Source: Nematostella vectensis
Lineage: Eukaryota; Cnidaria; Anthozoa; Actiniaria; Edwardsiidae
Length of the DNA stretch: 62,000 nt
Direction of reading: 5' to 3'
NCBI RefSeq assembly: GCF_932526225.1
Contig: NC_064048.1
Location: 859,340-921,339 of the forward strand
The translations under genes and the position numbers were made by a program. Of this stretch, positions 9,768 to 22,440 are shown one piece after another. The notes under the pieces are model-generated. The model was not told the origin of the DNA, searched no databases, and saw only the letters and a program-made list of their open reading frames with translations. Positions within the stretch are counted from its first letter, which is position 1. Every line of letters starts with the position of its first letter.

Positions 9768-9990
9768 AAAAAGACCAAGACCTCTAGTCTAGCACCCGCG
9801 GTATAAAAAGACCAAGACCTCTAGTCTAGCACCCGCGGTATAAAAAGACCAAGACCTGAAGTCTAGCACCCGCGGTATAAAAAGACCAAGACCTGAAGTC
9901 TAGCACCCGCGGTATAAAAAGACCAAGACCTGAAATCTAGCACCCGCGGTATAAAAAGACCAAGACCTGAAGTCTAGCACACGCGGTATA
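9768..9990. repeat. 37-bp tandem array with a TATAAAA motif in each unit
   Basis: Six units built on aaaaagaccaagacctgaag, tctagcac and ccgcggtat. The first two units read ctctag where later ones read ctgaag. The unit junction creates gcggtataaaaag. The last unit runs into the left end of the TIR element at 9979 (cacgcggtataaaaggcgcg), whose end it resembles. Confidence 0.92.
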
Positions 9991-10451
9991 AAAGGCGCGT
10001 GCCTGGTCTGAGTAGTCGATTTCGCTATTCTTGTCGAGGGCGGAGCTCTATGACAAGAAGGAAAAAAATATGATAAATTCGAAATAATGTCTAAAAATAT
10101 AAATAGTGCAAAAGCAATCAAATTTCTTTGATAACTGGACGGATAATAAATAGGGTATGGAAATATTTGGAAAAGGAAAAGTTGTCAGGTTTCGTTATTT
10201 TCACGCTCAAGCACTAGAAAAGTGTCATTTTAAAGAATTATATTCGAAATCGCATTTTTGTCGTTGTTAGTGAAGAAAACAAAGTCCAAGAAGCTCGTCG
10301 TTATTGCCTTGTGTGTATAAAACATTCTTGTCAACTTAGAAATGATCCAAGTCGATTTGCGGCTAGGCTCGATATTTACGGAGCTCTGCACTTGGCGTGG
10401 TCTAGCAGGAATGACGACTTGGACCAGGTCCGCGCCTTTTATACCGCGTGT
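9979..10451. mobile_element. Non-autonomous TIR element, about 470 bp
   Basis: The left end acacgcggtataaaaggcgc is repeated as a perfect inverse at 10432-10451. Similarity continues inward (cctggtctgagtagtcg against cctggtccaagtcgtca) to about 39 bp per arm. There is no transposase frame inside. No clear target duplication is visible; the left flank is the 37-bp array. Confidence 0.7.
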
Positions 10452-10583
10452 CTTTCTTTAAACATTATGCAACGACACTCGGTAATGGCGCCCATGTGTT
10501 ATTAACATGGCGCCAGCATGCGCGCGCGCTCACCAAAACTGGATTGTAACGTAATAAAAATTTTAATTGTTGTATAAAACATA

Positions 10584-10745
10584 AAGATTTTTTTTGTGCG
10601 TCTGTCCTCTGATAGATGCACGGCAAAAGCCACAGCCTGTCGACGGCGTTTCGTTCCTGTTTTTTTTTTTTTTTTTGTTCATGACAAGCTGTGATGTCAT
10701 CCGTGCATCTATTTGAGGACAGACGCACGCAAAAATGAGATCTTT
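10584..10745. mobile_element. Fold-back element, 28-bp inverted repeats
   Basis: gtgcgtctgtcctctgatag plus atgcacgg at 10596-10623 is inverted at 10701-10728 with three mismatches. Weaker pairing (aaagattttt against aaaatgagatcttt) extends outward. The interior includes a T run of about 17. A MITE or hairpin-forming element without coding capacity. Confidence 0.7.
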
Positions 10746-12567
10746 TTGTTAATTCTGTGTTTATCTTAACCGAAACTGTTTGGGTTTTATTTGGAATATC
10801 AAAATAATATGCTTAGATTTCATATACTGCGCTACTTTCAAAATGAAGTCGTTTTATTGTTTCATTGAAGAATGAATTTTATGGCGGATTTATTAGCTTA
10901 CTATTGAAAATCCCATTTTTATAGATTTTATTTAGGCACATCTTCACAGAGGTCAGGCGGAACGTTTTAAAATACCTTGTCATGAGCGTGTTACTCACTT
11001 TATCAAACGGTTTCCAACAGTCTATTATATCTTAACGAGTAAGTCAGTGAGATTCGAGTCGATTCCTTCCCGACTCCGACTAAATTATTCGGTTCATGAG
11101 AATCTCTATTACTATAACCTCAGGCCCTTCCGGGAAACTGGTTTCGTTTACTTAGATATCTACGCGGAGTAAATGGACTCCTTTTAAGATAACAAATGAA
11201 AAACAAGTTTCTACAATTGCATTTTTGACGGATAGATGCTTAACAGCATCCCCTCATAGATCACTTTAAGATTTGTCACTATTAAACTGTTTCCAGTAGA
11301 AATGACATGAAAGCTTTACGACTTTCTTGCCTCTCAGGACTTAAAAACTATCTAATCAGGGTCGTAGTTAGAAACAAGTAGTATAGGAGTGGCGAGCTTC
11401 AGTCATTTTGTATCCTGTGCTGCGGTCCTGGCCCATAATGCAAGGTTTAATTGATAGCGATATAGATCAACAATAACAATCTTTTATTAGCAAGTTTTCT
11501 CATGTTAAAGATTTTCAGAAAAGTCCTAAATTTTCAGAAATGTTATAAAAGAATAACAAAGACAATAGCAACAATTGGAATAATAATTGAAACATGAATT
11601 AAAAAAAAAAGATAGATGAATGTTCCTATCCGGATGCAGAGGTTCCACATAAGGTCCCCAAAATCCCATTATCCCGATAGAAAAGTCACGCTATCGTGCT
11701 ACATTGCTATCCCAATTTTCGTCGAGTTCCCGTATCCCGATCACTAAAAAAGCTAAATCCCGCATCCCCCCAAAAAATCATATTGTAGACCCTCGATGCA
11801 TCTTGGTACCGTTCCAACAAACGGCTTAGAGCCTGATTATCTGTCAGTAACACGATCTTGATTGCCATCTGACATTCATTTTAACGTTTTCTATGCGCCA
11901 GATATGCTATCTTGCTAACTTGTTATCCGTTTGTTTTAAGTAGGCTAGTGTGAAAAGGTGTTCTATTTAAAATATGGCACTTCGCTGGTAAAAGTTTGAT
12001 GGAAGCCTGACTGTCAGTAAAAAGAATTAAGCTAAGGTTTGAACTTTGTCACTACGTCGCTATTGGGTTTTATTTCAAAATAGAACAATTTAATTTGCAT
12101 GAAAAACTCAAATTGACCCTTCGCTTGTCTGTTTGCTTGAAAATTTTGTCTAACATATATTTTAAAAAAACGTTGAAATATTATAATATTTAAAGGCAAA
12201 TACTTATACGCCAAACTACATGTACATAATGGAAATGCCAAATAGATATTGTATTGTACTGTGTTGCTTGACCAGCGATATTATATTCTTTTGCTCAAAG
12301 TGTCTCAGCCTGGGTCGCTTGAATTAAACGATGGAAATGAGTGATTCACCAGACCTTTCTCTTACTCGGTAGGATTGGAGCCGTAATTATTAAAAAAAAA
12401 CATATTTTAGAAGACATTATTTTGGCTTTAAAAGTCTTGATTGATGTATGGCTTACATCTTGTTGAGAGCATAAATTATTTTAACAGAAGTCAAGTCATT
12501 CAAGTTATGTATTGATTATCTTCGATGCGCAGTCGTAGTTTTGAGCTTTGCCAAAGAAAATAATCAA
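10746..12567. other. Non-coding gap
   Basis: No exon recognised. At 11640-11770 there are loosely recurring atcccgat/tatcccaa phrases that look like an old degenerated repeat. The rest shows no structure I can support. Confidence 0.5.
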
Positions 12568-12817
12568 ACAGCTTGTCTGTAGTCTTTCAGTCAGACCACC
12601 TAGTTAGTCTACAGCTTGTCTGTAGTCTTTCTAGTCATACCACCTAGTTATTCTACAGCTTGTATGTAGTAGTCTTTCTAGTCATACCACCTAGTTATTC
12701 TACAGCTTGTCTGTAGTCTTTCTACTTATACCACCTAGTTATTCTACAGCTTGTCTGTAGTCTTTCTACTTATACCACCTAGTTAGTCTACAACTTGTCT
12801 GTAGTTTTTCTAGCCTA
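12568..12817. repeat. 44-bp tandem array
   Basis: About 5.6 units of acagcttgtctgtagtcttt, ctagtcataccacctagtta, ttct. Single related units occur outside the array at about 22390-22440 and 28100-28150, and an inverted fragment at 57133-57146, so the array has grown from a dispersed element. Confidence 0.9.
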
Positions 12818-13373
12818 ACTATTCCTCTATTAGTAGATGTCTTTTCTCTTTACGTTGGGCTGGCTTAGAGAAAATATGTTCTGAGCATGTAATTAAATGA
12901 ATTCAAGTTTTTTTACGATATGAAAAAAAAAACAGTATATTCAATAGCATACCCAAACTCTTTGTGATCTTGTCTTTGTTCACTGACACTCATAGTGGCT
13001 GAAATTCATTTCACCTTAATGAAAATGCATTGAAATCGCTACCGTGCTCGCTGTCTTGCTTATCCCTCGTGTGATTTTTTTATGGAGTTTTCTGGATTTG
13101 TAATGGAATTAATAATAGACTCAACATTTTAGCATTTGTCAAGCGCTAAGGCGATCTAACAGGTCTAAGTGAACCTGATTTGGCAAATGTTGCAGACTGA
13201 TTCAAATACCTCAATATCATAATCAATATCGGTCGATTGTTTATGTCTATTTTACGTCTTGGCTGGATCAAGAAGGAGATTTTTGATAAATTTCAGACCT
13301 TAGCAATTATGTTTAACAAGTTAGTGTTAGTGTTTTATAGCAAAACTATGTAGTATACTTTTCATAATAATAA

Positions 13374-15293
13374 CTTGTGAATACCACAGACAGCCCATCA
13401 TCTCCCCTTCTCTTCTATTCTCTACTTGTGAATATCACAGACAGCCCATCATCCCCCCTCCTCTTCTATTCTCTGGTTGTGAATACCACAGACAGCCCAT
13501 CATCCCCCATCCTCTTCTATTCTCTAGTTGTGAATACCACAGACAGCCCATCATCTCCCCATCCTCTTCTATTCTCTACTTGTGAATACCACAGACAGCC
13601 CATCATCCCCCCTTCTCTTCTATTCTCTAGTTGTGAATACCACAGACAGCCCATCATCCCCCCTTCTCTTCTATTCTCTAGTTGTGAATACCACAGACAG
13701 CCCATCATCTCCCCATCCTCTTCTATTCTCTACTTGTGAATACCACAGACAGCCCAACATCTCCCCCTTCTCTTCTATTCTCTAGATGCGAATACCACAG
13801 ACAGCCCAACATCTCCCCATCCTCTTCTATTCTCTAGTTGTGAATACCACAGACAGCCCATCATCCCCCCTTCTCTTCTATTCTCTACTTGTGAATACCA
13901 CAGACAGCCCATCATCCCCCCTTCTCTTCTATTCTCTAGTTGTGAATACCACAGACAGCCCATCATCTCCCCATCCTCTTCTATTCTCTACTTGTGAATA
14001 CCACAGACAGCCCAACATCTCCCCCTTCTCTTCTATTCTCTAGATGCGAATACCACAGACAGCCCATCATCCCCCCATCCTCTTCTATTCTCTAGTTGTG
14101 AATACCACAGACAGCCCATCATCTCCCCATCCTCTTCTATTCTCTACTTGTGAATACCACAGACAGCCCAACATCTCCCCCTTCTCTTCTATTCTCTAGA
14201 TGCGAATACCACAGACAGCCCAACATCTCCCCATCCTCTTCTATTCTCTAGTTGTGAATACCACAGACAGCCCATCATCCCCCCTTCTCTTCTATTCTCT
14301 AGTTGTGAATACCACAGACAGCCCATCATCCCCCCTTCTCTTCTATTCTCTAGTTGTGAATACCACAGACAACCCATCATCCCCCCTTCTCTTCTATTCT
14401 CTAGTTGTGAATACCACAGACAGCCCATCATCTCCCCATCCTCTTCTATTCTCTACTTGTGAATACCACAGACAGCCCATCATCCCCCATCCTCTTCTAT
14501 TCTCTACTTGCGAATACCACAGACAGCCCATCATCCCCCCTTCTCTTCTATTCTCTACTTGTGAATACCACAGACAGCCCATCATCTCCCCTTCTCTTCT
14601 ATTCTCTACTTGTGAATACCACAGACAGCCCATCATCCCCCCTTCTCTTCCATTCTCTAGTTGTGAATACCACAGACAGCCCATCATCCCCCATCCTCTT
14701 CTATTCTCTAGATATGAATACCACAGACAACCCATCATCCCCCCTTCTCTTCTATTTTCTACTTGTGAATACCACAGACAGCCCATCATCCCCCCTTCCT
14801 TTCCCATTCTCTAGTTGTGAATACCACAGACAGCCCATCATCCCCCATCCTCTTCTATTCTCTAGTTGTGAATACCACAGACAGCCCATCATCTCCCCAT
14901 CCTCTTCTATTCTCTACTTGTGAATACCACAGACAGCCCAACATCTCCCCTTCTCTTCTATTCTCTACTTGTGAATAACACAGACAGTCCATCATCCCCC
15001 CTTCTCTTCTATTCTCTACTTGTGAATACCACAGACAGCCCATCATCTCCCCATCCTCTTCTATTCTCTACTTGTGAATACCACAGACAGTCCATCATCC
15101 CCCCTTCTCTTCTATTCTCTACTTGTGAATACCACAGACAGCCCATCATCCCCCCTTCTCTTCTTTTCTCTACTTGTGAATACCACAGACAGCCCATCAT
15201 CTCCCCATCCTCTTCTATTCTCTACTTGTGAATATCACAGACAGCCCATCATCCCCCCTCCTCTTCTATTCTCTGGTTGTGAATACCGCAGAC
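13374..15293. repeat. 51/52-bp minisatellite, about 37 units
   Basis: Unit is gtgaataccacagacagccc, atcatcccccc, ttctcttctattctctagtt. Units of 51 and 52 bp are mixed. Variable sites include tagttgtg/tacttgtg/tagatgcg and catcatccccc/caacatctccc/catcatctcccc. A three-unit module (gttgtg, acttgtg with caacatct, gatgcg) recurs at 13681, 13939 and 14095, so local higher-order repeats exist. All the overlapping frames on both strands (up to 204 aa) are products of the repeat. Confidence 0.96.
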
Positions 15294-16334
15294 AGCTCAC
15301 CTTTTCGATTAAAGTTAGAATTGGTTCCAGCTACGCTGAAGTTCATATTTTTTGTCTACCCTTGATGGCAGATAAGCTCAATGATTAAATACTTAAGAGA
15401 GGTGGAAAACCCTCGGATGATGAGCAGATACAAAAGCGAGGGATAAATATACTTAAAAGAAGATTTATGCGACGAATTGTTGAGTTTGTGACGCTTTCTA
15501 TGCCCTTTACCTTTAAGAAGATTTGATAATCATGATAAAACCGTGATGCAGCTAACTAATCGATAAGTATACAGAGTGAATTGGAGATTCGTAGGGAACA
15601 AATGCAAAAACGCATATAATAAAAGCACTCGGATGTTGTAGGATTTTAGAGTCTGTGCCATATCCACGTTCTTGAAATAAATATTCTTTCTTTATCCAAA
15701 GCAACAATAGGAGATATTAGCGTTGATGTAACCGTTTCTTTTTCTACCGTTTCTAGAGGAAACTTTATACAAGCATTGATTTCAAATATTATTTTTTTTC
15801 GTTAAAAAAATATACCTTCGCTTTTCGCTGTTCATTAGTGCCATTAGTGCATTTTCGACAATAACTGATCTTCGAGTCTTTTTCCCGCCTTTTCTCTCAG
15901 TATAACGCGTGCGCCTTGCACGACACAGGGATCCCATAGACTAATGTGTAGTTTTCAGCGAAAAGTAGAGAGACCACACAGTGGGTTCAATCGGTTGCAT
16001 AGTCCACACAAAGCGACTGTGACACCTACAACGTGTGAAGTTCTTGCGTTTTATTTCGTTTTAGCGCCTTTCTGCGTAGTCATTCAAACCGATTTTAGCC
16101 AATCACATTTCGTGCATTGAGCAGTAGGATGCCTTCTATGATGCAAGCCAATGACATTGCCAAATAACTTGCTATCCATTACAGATTACTAAAAAGAAAT
16201 GTCAAATAAATATTTTGGGTGATTTTAGACTTGATCGCTAGCGAGAGTTTTCCACCGAATTACGTAACCATCCTGCATTTTCGTCATTCACCGAACTCTA
16301 TTTTTCCTGTTGAACTCTCTGAGTGACTCATACG
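15294..16334. other. Non-coding gap
   Basis: Flank of the large minisatellite. No exon, RNA gene or repeat recognised. Confidence 0.5.
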
Positions 16335-16625
16335 CCTATTTCAAAAACCGTTGTCAGTGCAAACGGCAAATCGCGATTGAGAAATGGCAGTTTTACGACC
16401 AAAAGGACCCACGGATCCCAAAATATCTGTTCCAAATTCAGAATACAAAATAAAACATACGACTATACATTTAATATAATTCGTATATGGTTCTGACATC
16501 CCTTGAATTTATTTATCACCTTAATTTTTACAAATAATTACTACCCATAAACACCTTTTGGTTGTAGAACTGCCATTCGGCAAATGCCATTCTCGTTCGC
16601 GGTGACAAACTTCATTGAAATAGGT
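16335..16625 (-). mobile_element. TIR element, family B copy 2
   Basis: The reverse complement aligns with 3990-4256 from end to end. This copy keeps the clearer ends: cctatttcaaaaaccgttgt at the left, and attgaaataggtta preceded by gtagaactgccattcggcaa at the right. Non-coding. Confidence 0.78.
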
Positions 16626-19013
16626 TACACCATTATAGAAAGAAAACAATTGTATTTTGTTATATAATTTTTTTCATTTGTCTTGTATGTTTATTCGCTT
16701 TTCTTGAGTGTAAAAATTAGTTAGACTAGCATAACACTTTCAAACCATACTTTTATGCTTTCAAGGAGACTAAAAAAAGCATGATATTGTACAGATATTA
16801 CATCCTAAATGGCTCCTTTATGCCATGAAAAATGTTTTAATAATCATGTTTTTATTTAAACTGACCCAAGCGGCTAACATTTGTCGATTCAAATTTCTCT
16901 TGTTTAATTAGCTTTTTTTCTAGAAATGCTTATAGCATTTGTTTGCTATCCAAAATGAAATCGAACACGAATGAGTTACATTAAAGGCTTCAGGTCGTTT
17001 TGCACAAGTCAATTCACCTATACAGTATTTGTTTAAAACATAAGCATATATACATAGCTGAATGAAAGCCTACGTTAGAAACATCAATGTCATCTCCATT
17101 ACATTTTCTCTCTTACTCTTTTTGTTACAAAAAAACCGTATACAAATAAAACCCTAGGGGGTATTAAGATGCACTTTCGCGAACTGCTGGAGATTATGAT
17201 TCGATTTCCACTTTCCTTAGCTAAACAGATCTGGCAATCTTCGCCAAATCTATCAATTAGTTACGAGAAATGGGAAAAATTGAACAAGCACTTAGAGGGG
17301 AAATCCTTCCATCCTTGGCAATTTTTTAGGTATATATTTTTTGTACAGTACCCTTGGCATGACGATCTTACTTGCAAGTAAATGTTACATCCAAGAGGCT
17401 GAAATGTATTCTTTATTTTTTCGCACATTTGGTAATTACCGCTACAAAATTGAACTAAAACTGTATTTTTTCACAGGATATTTCTTTGCAATTCAAAAGA
17501 AATTACACCGTCCTATAGATACTGTACTTTTGTAAGTCAAGTTGAATTCGTTTATGCGCTATTGGCTATCCCTATTTGAGATGAAACCGAATTTAAGAGA
17601 CTTGTATCATTTCGTCTGAAACGTCTAAGAGTGCTTCTCGTGTGATCAAGCCGGGACGATAGGAATTGAGTCTTTCGATAATGGGACTCGAATGGGACAA
17701 CGAAATACTAATTTGTTTAGCGAGTGTAAAAAAAACAAGATATATATTGAATAAAAAAGAAAACACGACAAGCATATATAAGCTTTGTTTACCTTTGTGT
17801 CCCCTTCTAGTGTTGGTTTCCTTCTTTTGTTGGCTTAAGCGCTGCAAAAACAAGCGAGAGATTGTCCCGTCGACCTATGCTCTATCGGGAATCGTATGCG
17901 TTGGTGGTGGAACAAAGCTAGCTGTCCTCGACTCGCAGCACGAAATCAAACCTGCAAGTTTTGAAACCAGCCCTACATATTAATCCGCCGCTCATCAATT
18001 TGAATATATAATGTCTCATACACGTCGTCCCGCTAAAATCTCCCTCGAAGACTAGGTTTGTGATGTACTGAATTTCATTCTTTGAAAATGCTTCAGGCGG
18101 TTTTGTACGTGTGAGCTTCTTTTTAGGGATTTCTAATGGTTTTTACGTCGGTATAGTTCTTAGATATTATTATTAAGCTCATTTAGTATTTTATTTACAA
18201 ATTGTGCAATATTCGCCACGTCAGGGTTGTAATACATCACATTGTGTAATTATTTCATTGTAAATATTTTTCAATCCGAATTCCTATGAATTCAATTTAC
18301 TACCACTAATATCATTCAAACCTTAAGTTAACTTTCCAATAATCAAAATTAAATGTTTTCTGTTTTTGTGGTCACTCTTCCGTTTTCCTTGGCTGATAAA
18401 AAGTTTATCTGTTTTATATATGTATTTATAATGAATATTGAGAGTCTCTATAACTCAACACAAACACTACCGTAACATATAGACCGCAAATTCTCAACTC
18501 GATGCCCAAACTCCGCGGTTATTGTGGTGGTTTTGATAAAAAACATCAGATATGTTTTTTTTTTTTGCGGTTTTCAGTTGACTTATTAATTAAAACATTA
18601 TTTTGAGTCAAAATGACTTCGAAAACCATATTTTTCATCTTTTTTGATTTTTACTGTCAAATGATGAACGTCGGTGAACGTTTTTTTTGTGTGTGAAATA
18701 GTTAAATAACTAAAAAACATTTTTACTGAAATTGGTGTCAAATAGATCTTTTCAATGCTCTCATATTTGAGTCTAACTTTGTTTTTTTAAATATTAGAAG
18801 TACTTAAACCATTATTTTTTTTTATGGTAATGGAGGATAAACAAGGATAATGTTTGTAATATAGTGGACTTCATGGAAACATGACATTTCCGAAAAAAAA
18901 TTAAATTGATCGACAGTCTTACCAACATGGTGATCTTCCGTCAGACCAACAGATCCACTTTTTAATTGATAACACCATCATTACCTTATAACCTACAATC
19001 ATCTGCTTGCCTT
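16626..19013. other. Non-coding gap
   Basis: AT-rich, with poly-T and poly-A runs. No exon I can support. A 105-aa frame at 17666-17983 has no recognisable domain. Confidence 0.5.
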
Positions 19014-19195
19014 GCGACTGCGCAACTTTCTAGCGCAGGGGTTTTCATAAAGGGTTACATCGTCAACTGCGCAACTTTCTAGCGCAGGGGTTTTCATAAA
19101 GGGTTACATCGTCAACTGCGCAACTTTCTAGCGCAGGGGTTTTCATAAAGGGTTACATCGTCAACTGCGCAACTTTCTAGCGCAGGGGTTTTCAG
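19014..19195. repeat. 49-bp tandem array, about 3.7 units
   Basis: Unit is gtcaactgcgcaactttcta, gcgcaggggttttcataaag, ggttacatc. Units appear identical, which points to recent expansion. Each contains ctgcgcaactttctagcgcag, a short inverted repeat (ctgcgc/gcgcag). Confidence 0.95.
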
Positions 19196-22100
19196 TTGCT
19201 GACTCAGGCGCGGTTATTCTAGCAGATGAATCAACAGGAGAACAGTGAAAACTCGTTGGCATATCAAATGATCTTGTTTTCAAATCCGTAGTTTTTCCAC
19301 CTCACTCGGTCAAAGTTATATACCATATTTGGGATTTTTGAAATCTTTGTTTTGATTTCTATTATTACACAAGAACTGTGAATTTCAAGAATTCACACAA
19401 AACACGAATCGTCAACTTGGAAAAGAGGCCTTGGCCCCAACGGTTTGTATTATCACAGGTTTCCCGCGCACTTGACCCAGGCCCTTTCAGACCATTTAGC
19501 TAAACGAGAGGAATGGGCTGACCTGATTCTTCAGGCTAATCGCCTGTCGGAGTATCGAGTAAATCGGACTCCATAAAAACAATCCATACGCACCCTTTTT
19601 CGCAGGCAACGCCATACACTTGGAGTGACAGAGAAAGAGTATGGCGTTAATGGTAATTAAGACCGAGGTATGTTTTTAAAAATCCTAACCATTCTAACAA
19701 AGTATTTTTATAGTGCTCCTTTCGGTAATGATAATTGCTAGTGAGTTTTGACTTGGTAAATCTAAGGATAGCAAACGATAAAGGGAAACTCCTACAATTT
19801 AAAAAAAAAAACTTAAGAAGCAACTTATCGAAACCTGCATCTGAGCGGAAATAGCTCAATATCTGAAAATGGAGATAGTCCATAGTGTATTTGAATAGGA
19901 ATATTACCTTTTGAATGGATATCACTTTACCGCGCGCTACCATCAGGGCCAAGCTTGACAATCTTCCCTGACGCGTCAGTGCGCATGAGAACACGGTGCC
20001 ACCGCCTAGCTATGAAGGACCAATCCATTTCAAACCAGGTAAGTTGCGAAATGATTTTTAGAACTTATGCTTGCCTTTATTTGAAATAGGATAAAGAAAC
20101 TTTTGGTAAAATGTAAGCGTGCATTTCTAAGCATTTATTAACTTATTCTAGCGCGCCAGCACCTGCTTAATCTCATTGTATGACCGCTGGATAAAACAGT
20201 GTGTGTTAAAATCGAAAAGTTCGAGTTCAATTTCGAAATAATTTGCACGCGAGTGAGTTTTTTTAAAGCCGTCGGCGAGTGCATCCCTCTTGAATTATTT
20301 TCCATTTGAAGAAGAAATCGTATGATTACCTTTTTATGATGTACATGGCAAAAAAATATAGAAACAGATCTATCATTTGTGTCTATAAAATTGTCGTTTG
20401 GAGAAAAACGGTTGAAACATAGTAGAGTCCATTATTTCAGAATACATTCCACGTCTGGCCTTTTTAGTATTCTATTGTTCATTTGTTTGTAAGCCAATCA
20501 GCGTCCATTGACATTGCACTACCTTTTCCTACATGAATCACCTCAAACTGGACTACTCTCAGCCAATCAGATCGAGCAAAATTGACATGTATATTATAAG
20601 CGCTTATACCATCGTCAAATTCCTGTTTATATCAACGACACGGGCAGTAGATTTTATATTTCGAGAATATAGTACAGTACAGAGCTCACCACACAATGCG
20701 CTTTCGTTGTCTAACTCAAGGTCACATGGTTCATATAGATATTTCCTGTTCGGTCGTTATTTAAAAAAAAATTGTTGACCGACTGGGGAATATTGCTTTC
20801 GTGTGCGAAGCATAATTGAGTAGAGGGGGATTTGGCGGGAAATGTATTTTAGCGCGTTGCGTTAAGAGCGGGAAAAAATGGCGGGAAATGTGGTGGCCGC
20901 GCGTACAGCTTTTTCATTTAAAGCGATATTGTAGAGCAATATGGAACCACCGGAGAAGCGGTTTGCTAATCTTTAAGAGGCAGAAGGTGCCTATCTAAAG
21001 AAAGAAAAAAAAAGAAAATCCCAAAGCACAGACAAGTTCACGAAGACAGCAGTTTCAACTCTTCCGCTTTTGTTCAAGAGACCGGGGTAGAGTAAAAAGC
21101 AAAAACTAAATGTAAAACTCATTTTGGTTTGCGCAAACGCCAGCCTTCCATTTTTATCTGTCTCAGCCTAAATTTATTTAACCTTTTTCATTCTCCAAAT
21201 ACATTTTTTTATTAATAATTATATTATTTTTCCTATAAAAAAGACCTCGACTTCGTCCCGGAAAACATCAAAATTCTCGGAAAACAAAACTGATGTTTCT
21301 CTCCGGAGCAGTCATTATGTGTATGATTTGAGAAACATGAGCAAACAGAAACCAAGATTCAAGGGATTCAAACACCCTTTCTTCGCTACCTTTCCTTCGT
21401 TCCCCTATGACGTTATCTTTGCAGAATCAAACTAAATATGATATTGAGACTCCTGGTGCGCGCACCCCCCCTCCCTTGGCTGATATGATACCTATGACTG
21501 CGCAGACCCCCCCTCCCCTCGGCCATACCTGGGTACGCGCCCGAAAATTGAATATTGCGAAATATCGTGGCTAAGGTAATTCCGATGCATTGCGCATCGA
21601 GTTCTGAACACAAGTGATATTACCTTGCTTTGCCTTGAAAATGAAGAAAATCATAAAATGTTTATATATATTTTTTTTTCGCTAGAACCGATCTGGTCAC
21701 CCATACTTTTTCTTATTTTAAATATCGTCGTTCTACGCTATAAAACACTCTAAATATCGTCTTTCTACGGAAGCTATAAAGCACTCTAAAGATTCCTGAC
21801 CCAAGTGGTTTAAGCAATTTATTTAAAAAAGCTTTGAGGATTGTCATCTCAGGCCCCAAATCCCTTGGATTATGAAAAGCCGCGCGCGAAGCTCCAAAGG
21901 TATAGAAATTTGTTACAAATATGTGACTTGGTTTTTGTGGTCATCGCACGGGTACCCTGTGGTGTCACTTTCCAGCCAGTCAGCCGCGCAACTCCCAGGC
22001 CCCACTCGACCTCATCTACATTGTAGCCAGGCAATCTCGCTTACTGACATGCGTTAGACCCAGTTGATTGAGAAATCACAGCGAGAAAAAGTAAACAGTT

Positions 22101-22278
22101 TTAGCTGTTTGACGTTTTTCTTTGTGTAATGAAATTTTTTCTTTGTGTAAATAAATATGCCCTTTTTATCCGAGGAGAGGATATTTAAAAAAGGAACGAA
22201 TTTTCAAAAGGAAATTTTAATTGCAAAAAAGTGCTGATTGTGATACCATGGATTTCAAAAGTTACTTTTTGCTCCGAC
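19196..22278. other. Non-coding gap
   Basis: No gene recognised. A short ATG frame (19984-20038) ends at a consensus donor CAG|GTAAGT, but no matching downstream exon was found. Around 21460-21530 two related CCCCCCCTCCC phrases recur. Confidence 0.45.
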
Positions 22279-22440
22279 GAAAGACTAACGCTCGAAACGT
22301 CAGCGCAACTAGTTTGTTTCACAGAGGCGTTTAACATACCTTTTCAACCTTGTGGTGATTCATACCTTGTCTTCACCACGCCTACGCAGACCATCTAGTT
22401 TTTCTACAGCTTGCCTGTAGTCTTTCTAGTTATATCATTT
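22279..22440 (+). repeat. Dispersed element fragment, family E copy 1
   Basis: gaaagactaacgctcgaaac, gtcagcgcaact, tttcacagaggcgtttaaca and ttttcaaccttgtg recur at 57138-57227. Here it is followed by one unit of the 44-bp repeat family (acagcttgcctgtagtcttt). It is likely the end of a retroelement; a Penelope-like origin is possible but not shown. Confidence 0.65.

Noticed and set aside
9768-9990. CRISPR-like array (37-bp repeats)
   Set aside because: Units are directly adjacent without spacers, and the setting is an animal nuclear genome.
13377-15388. Many 63-204 aa frames on both strands
   Set aside because: Translations of the 51/52-bp minisatellite, changing phase wherever a 52-bp unit occurs.
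19984-20038. Short coding exon ending at a CAG|GTAAGT donor
   Set aside because: Only 18 codons, no promoter signal and no partner exon; such donors are expected by chance.
22279-22363. Hammerhead ribozyme suspected from cgctcgaaac followed by gtc
   Set aside because: The GAAAC box is present, but the required CUGAUGA box is not seen at a pairing distance.
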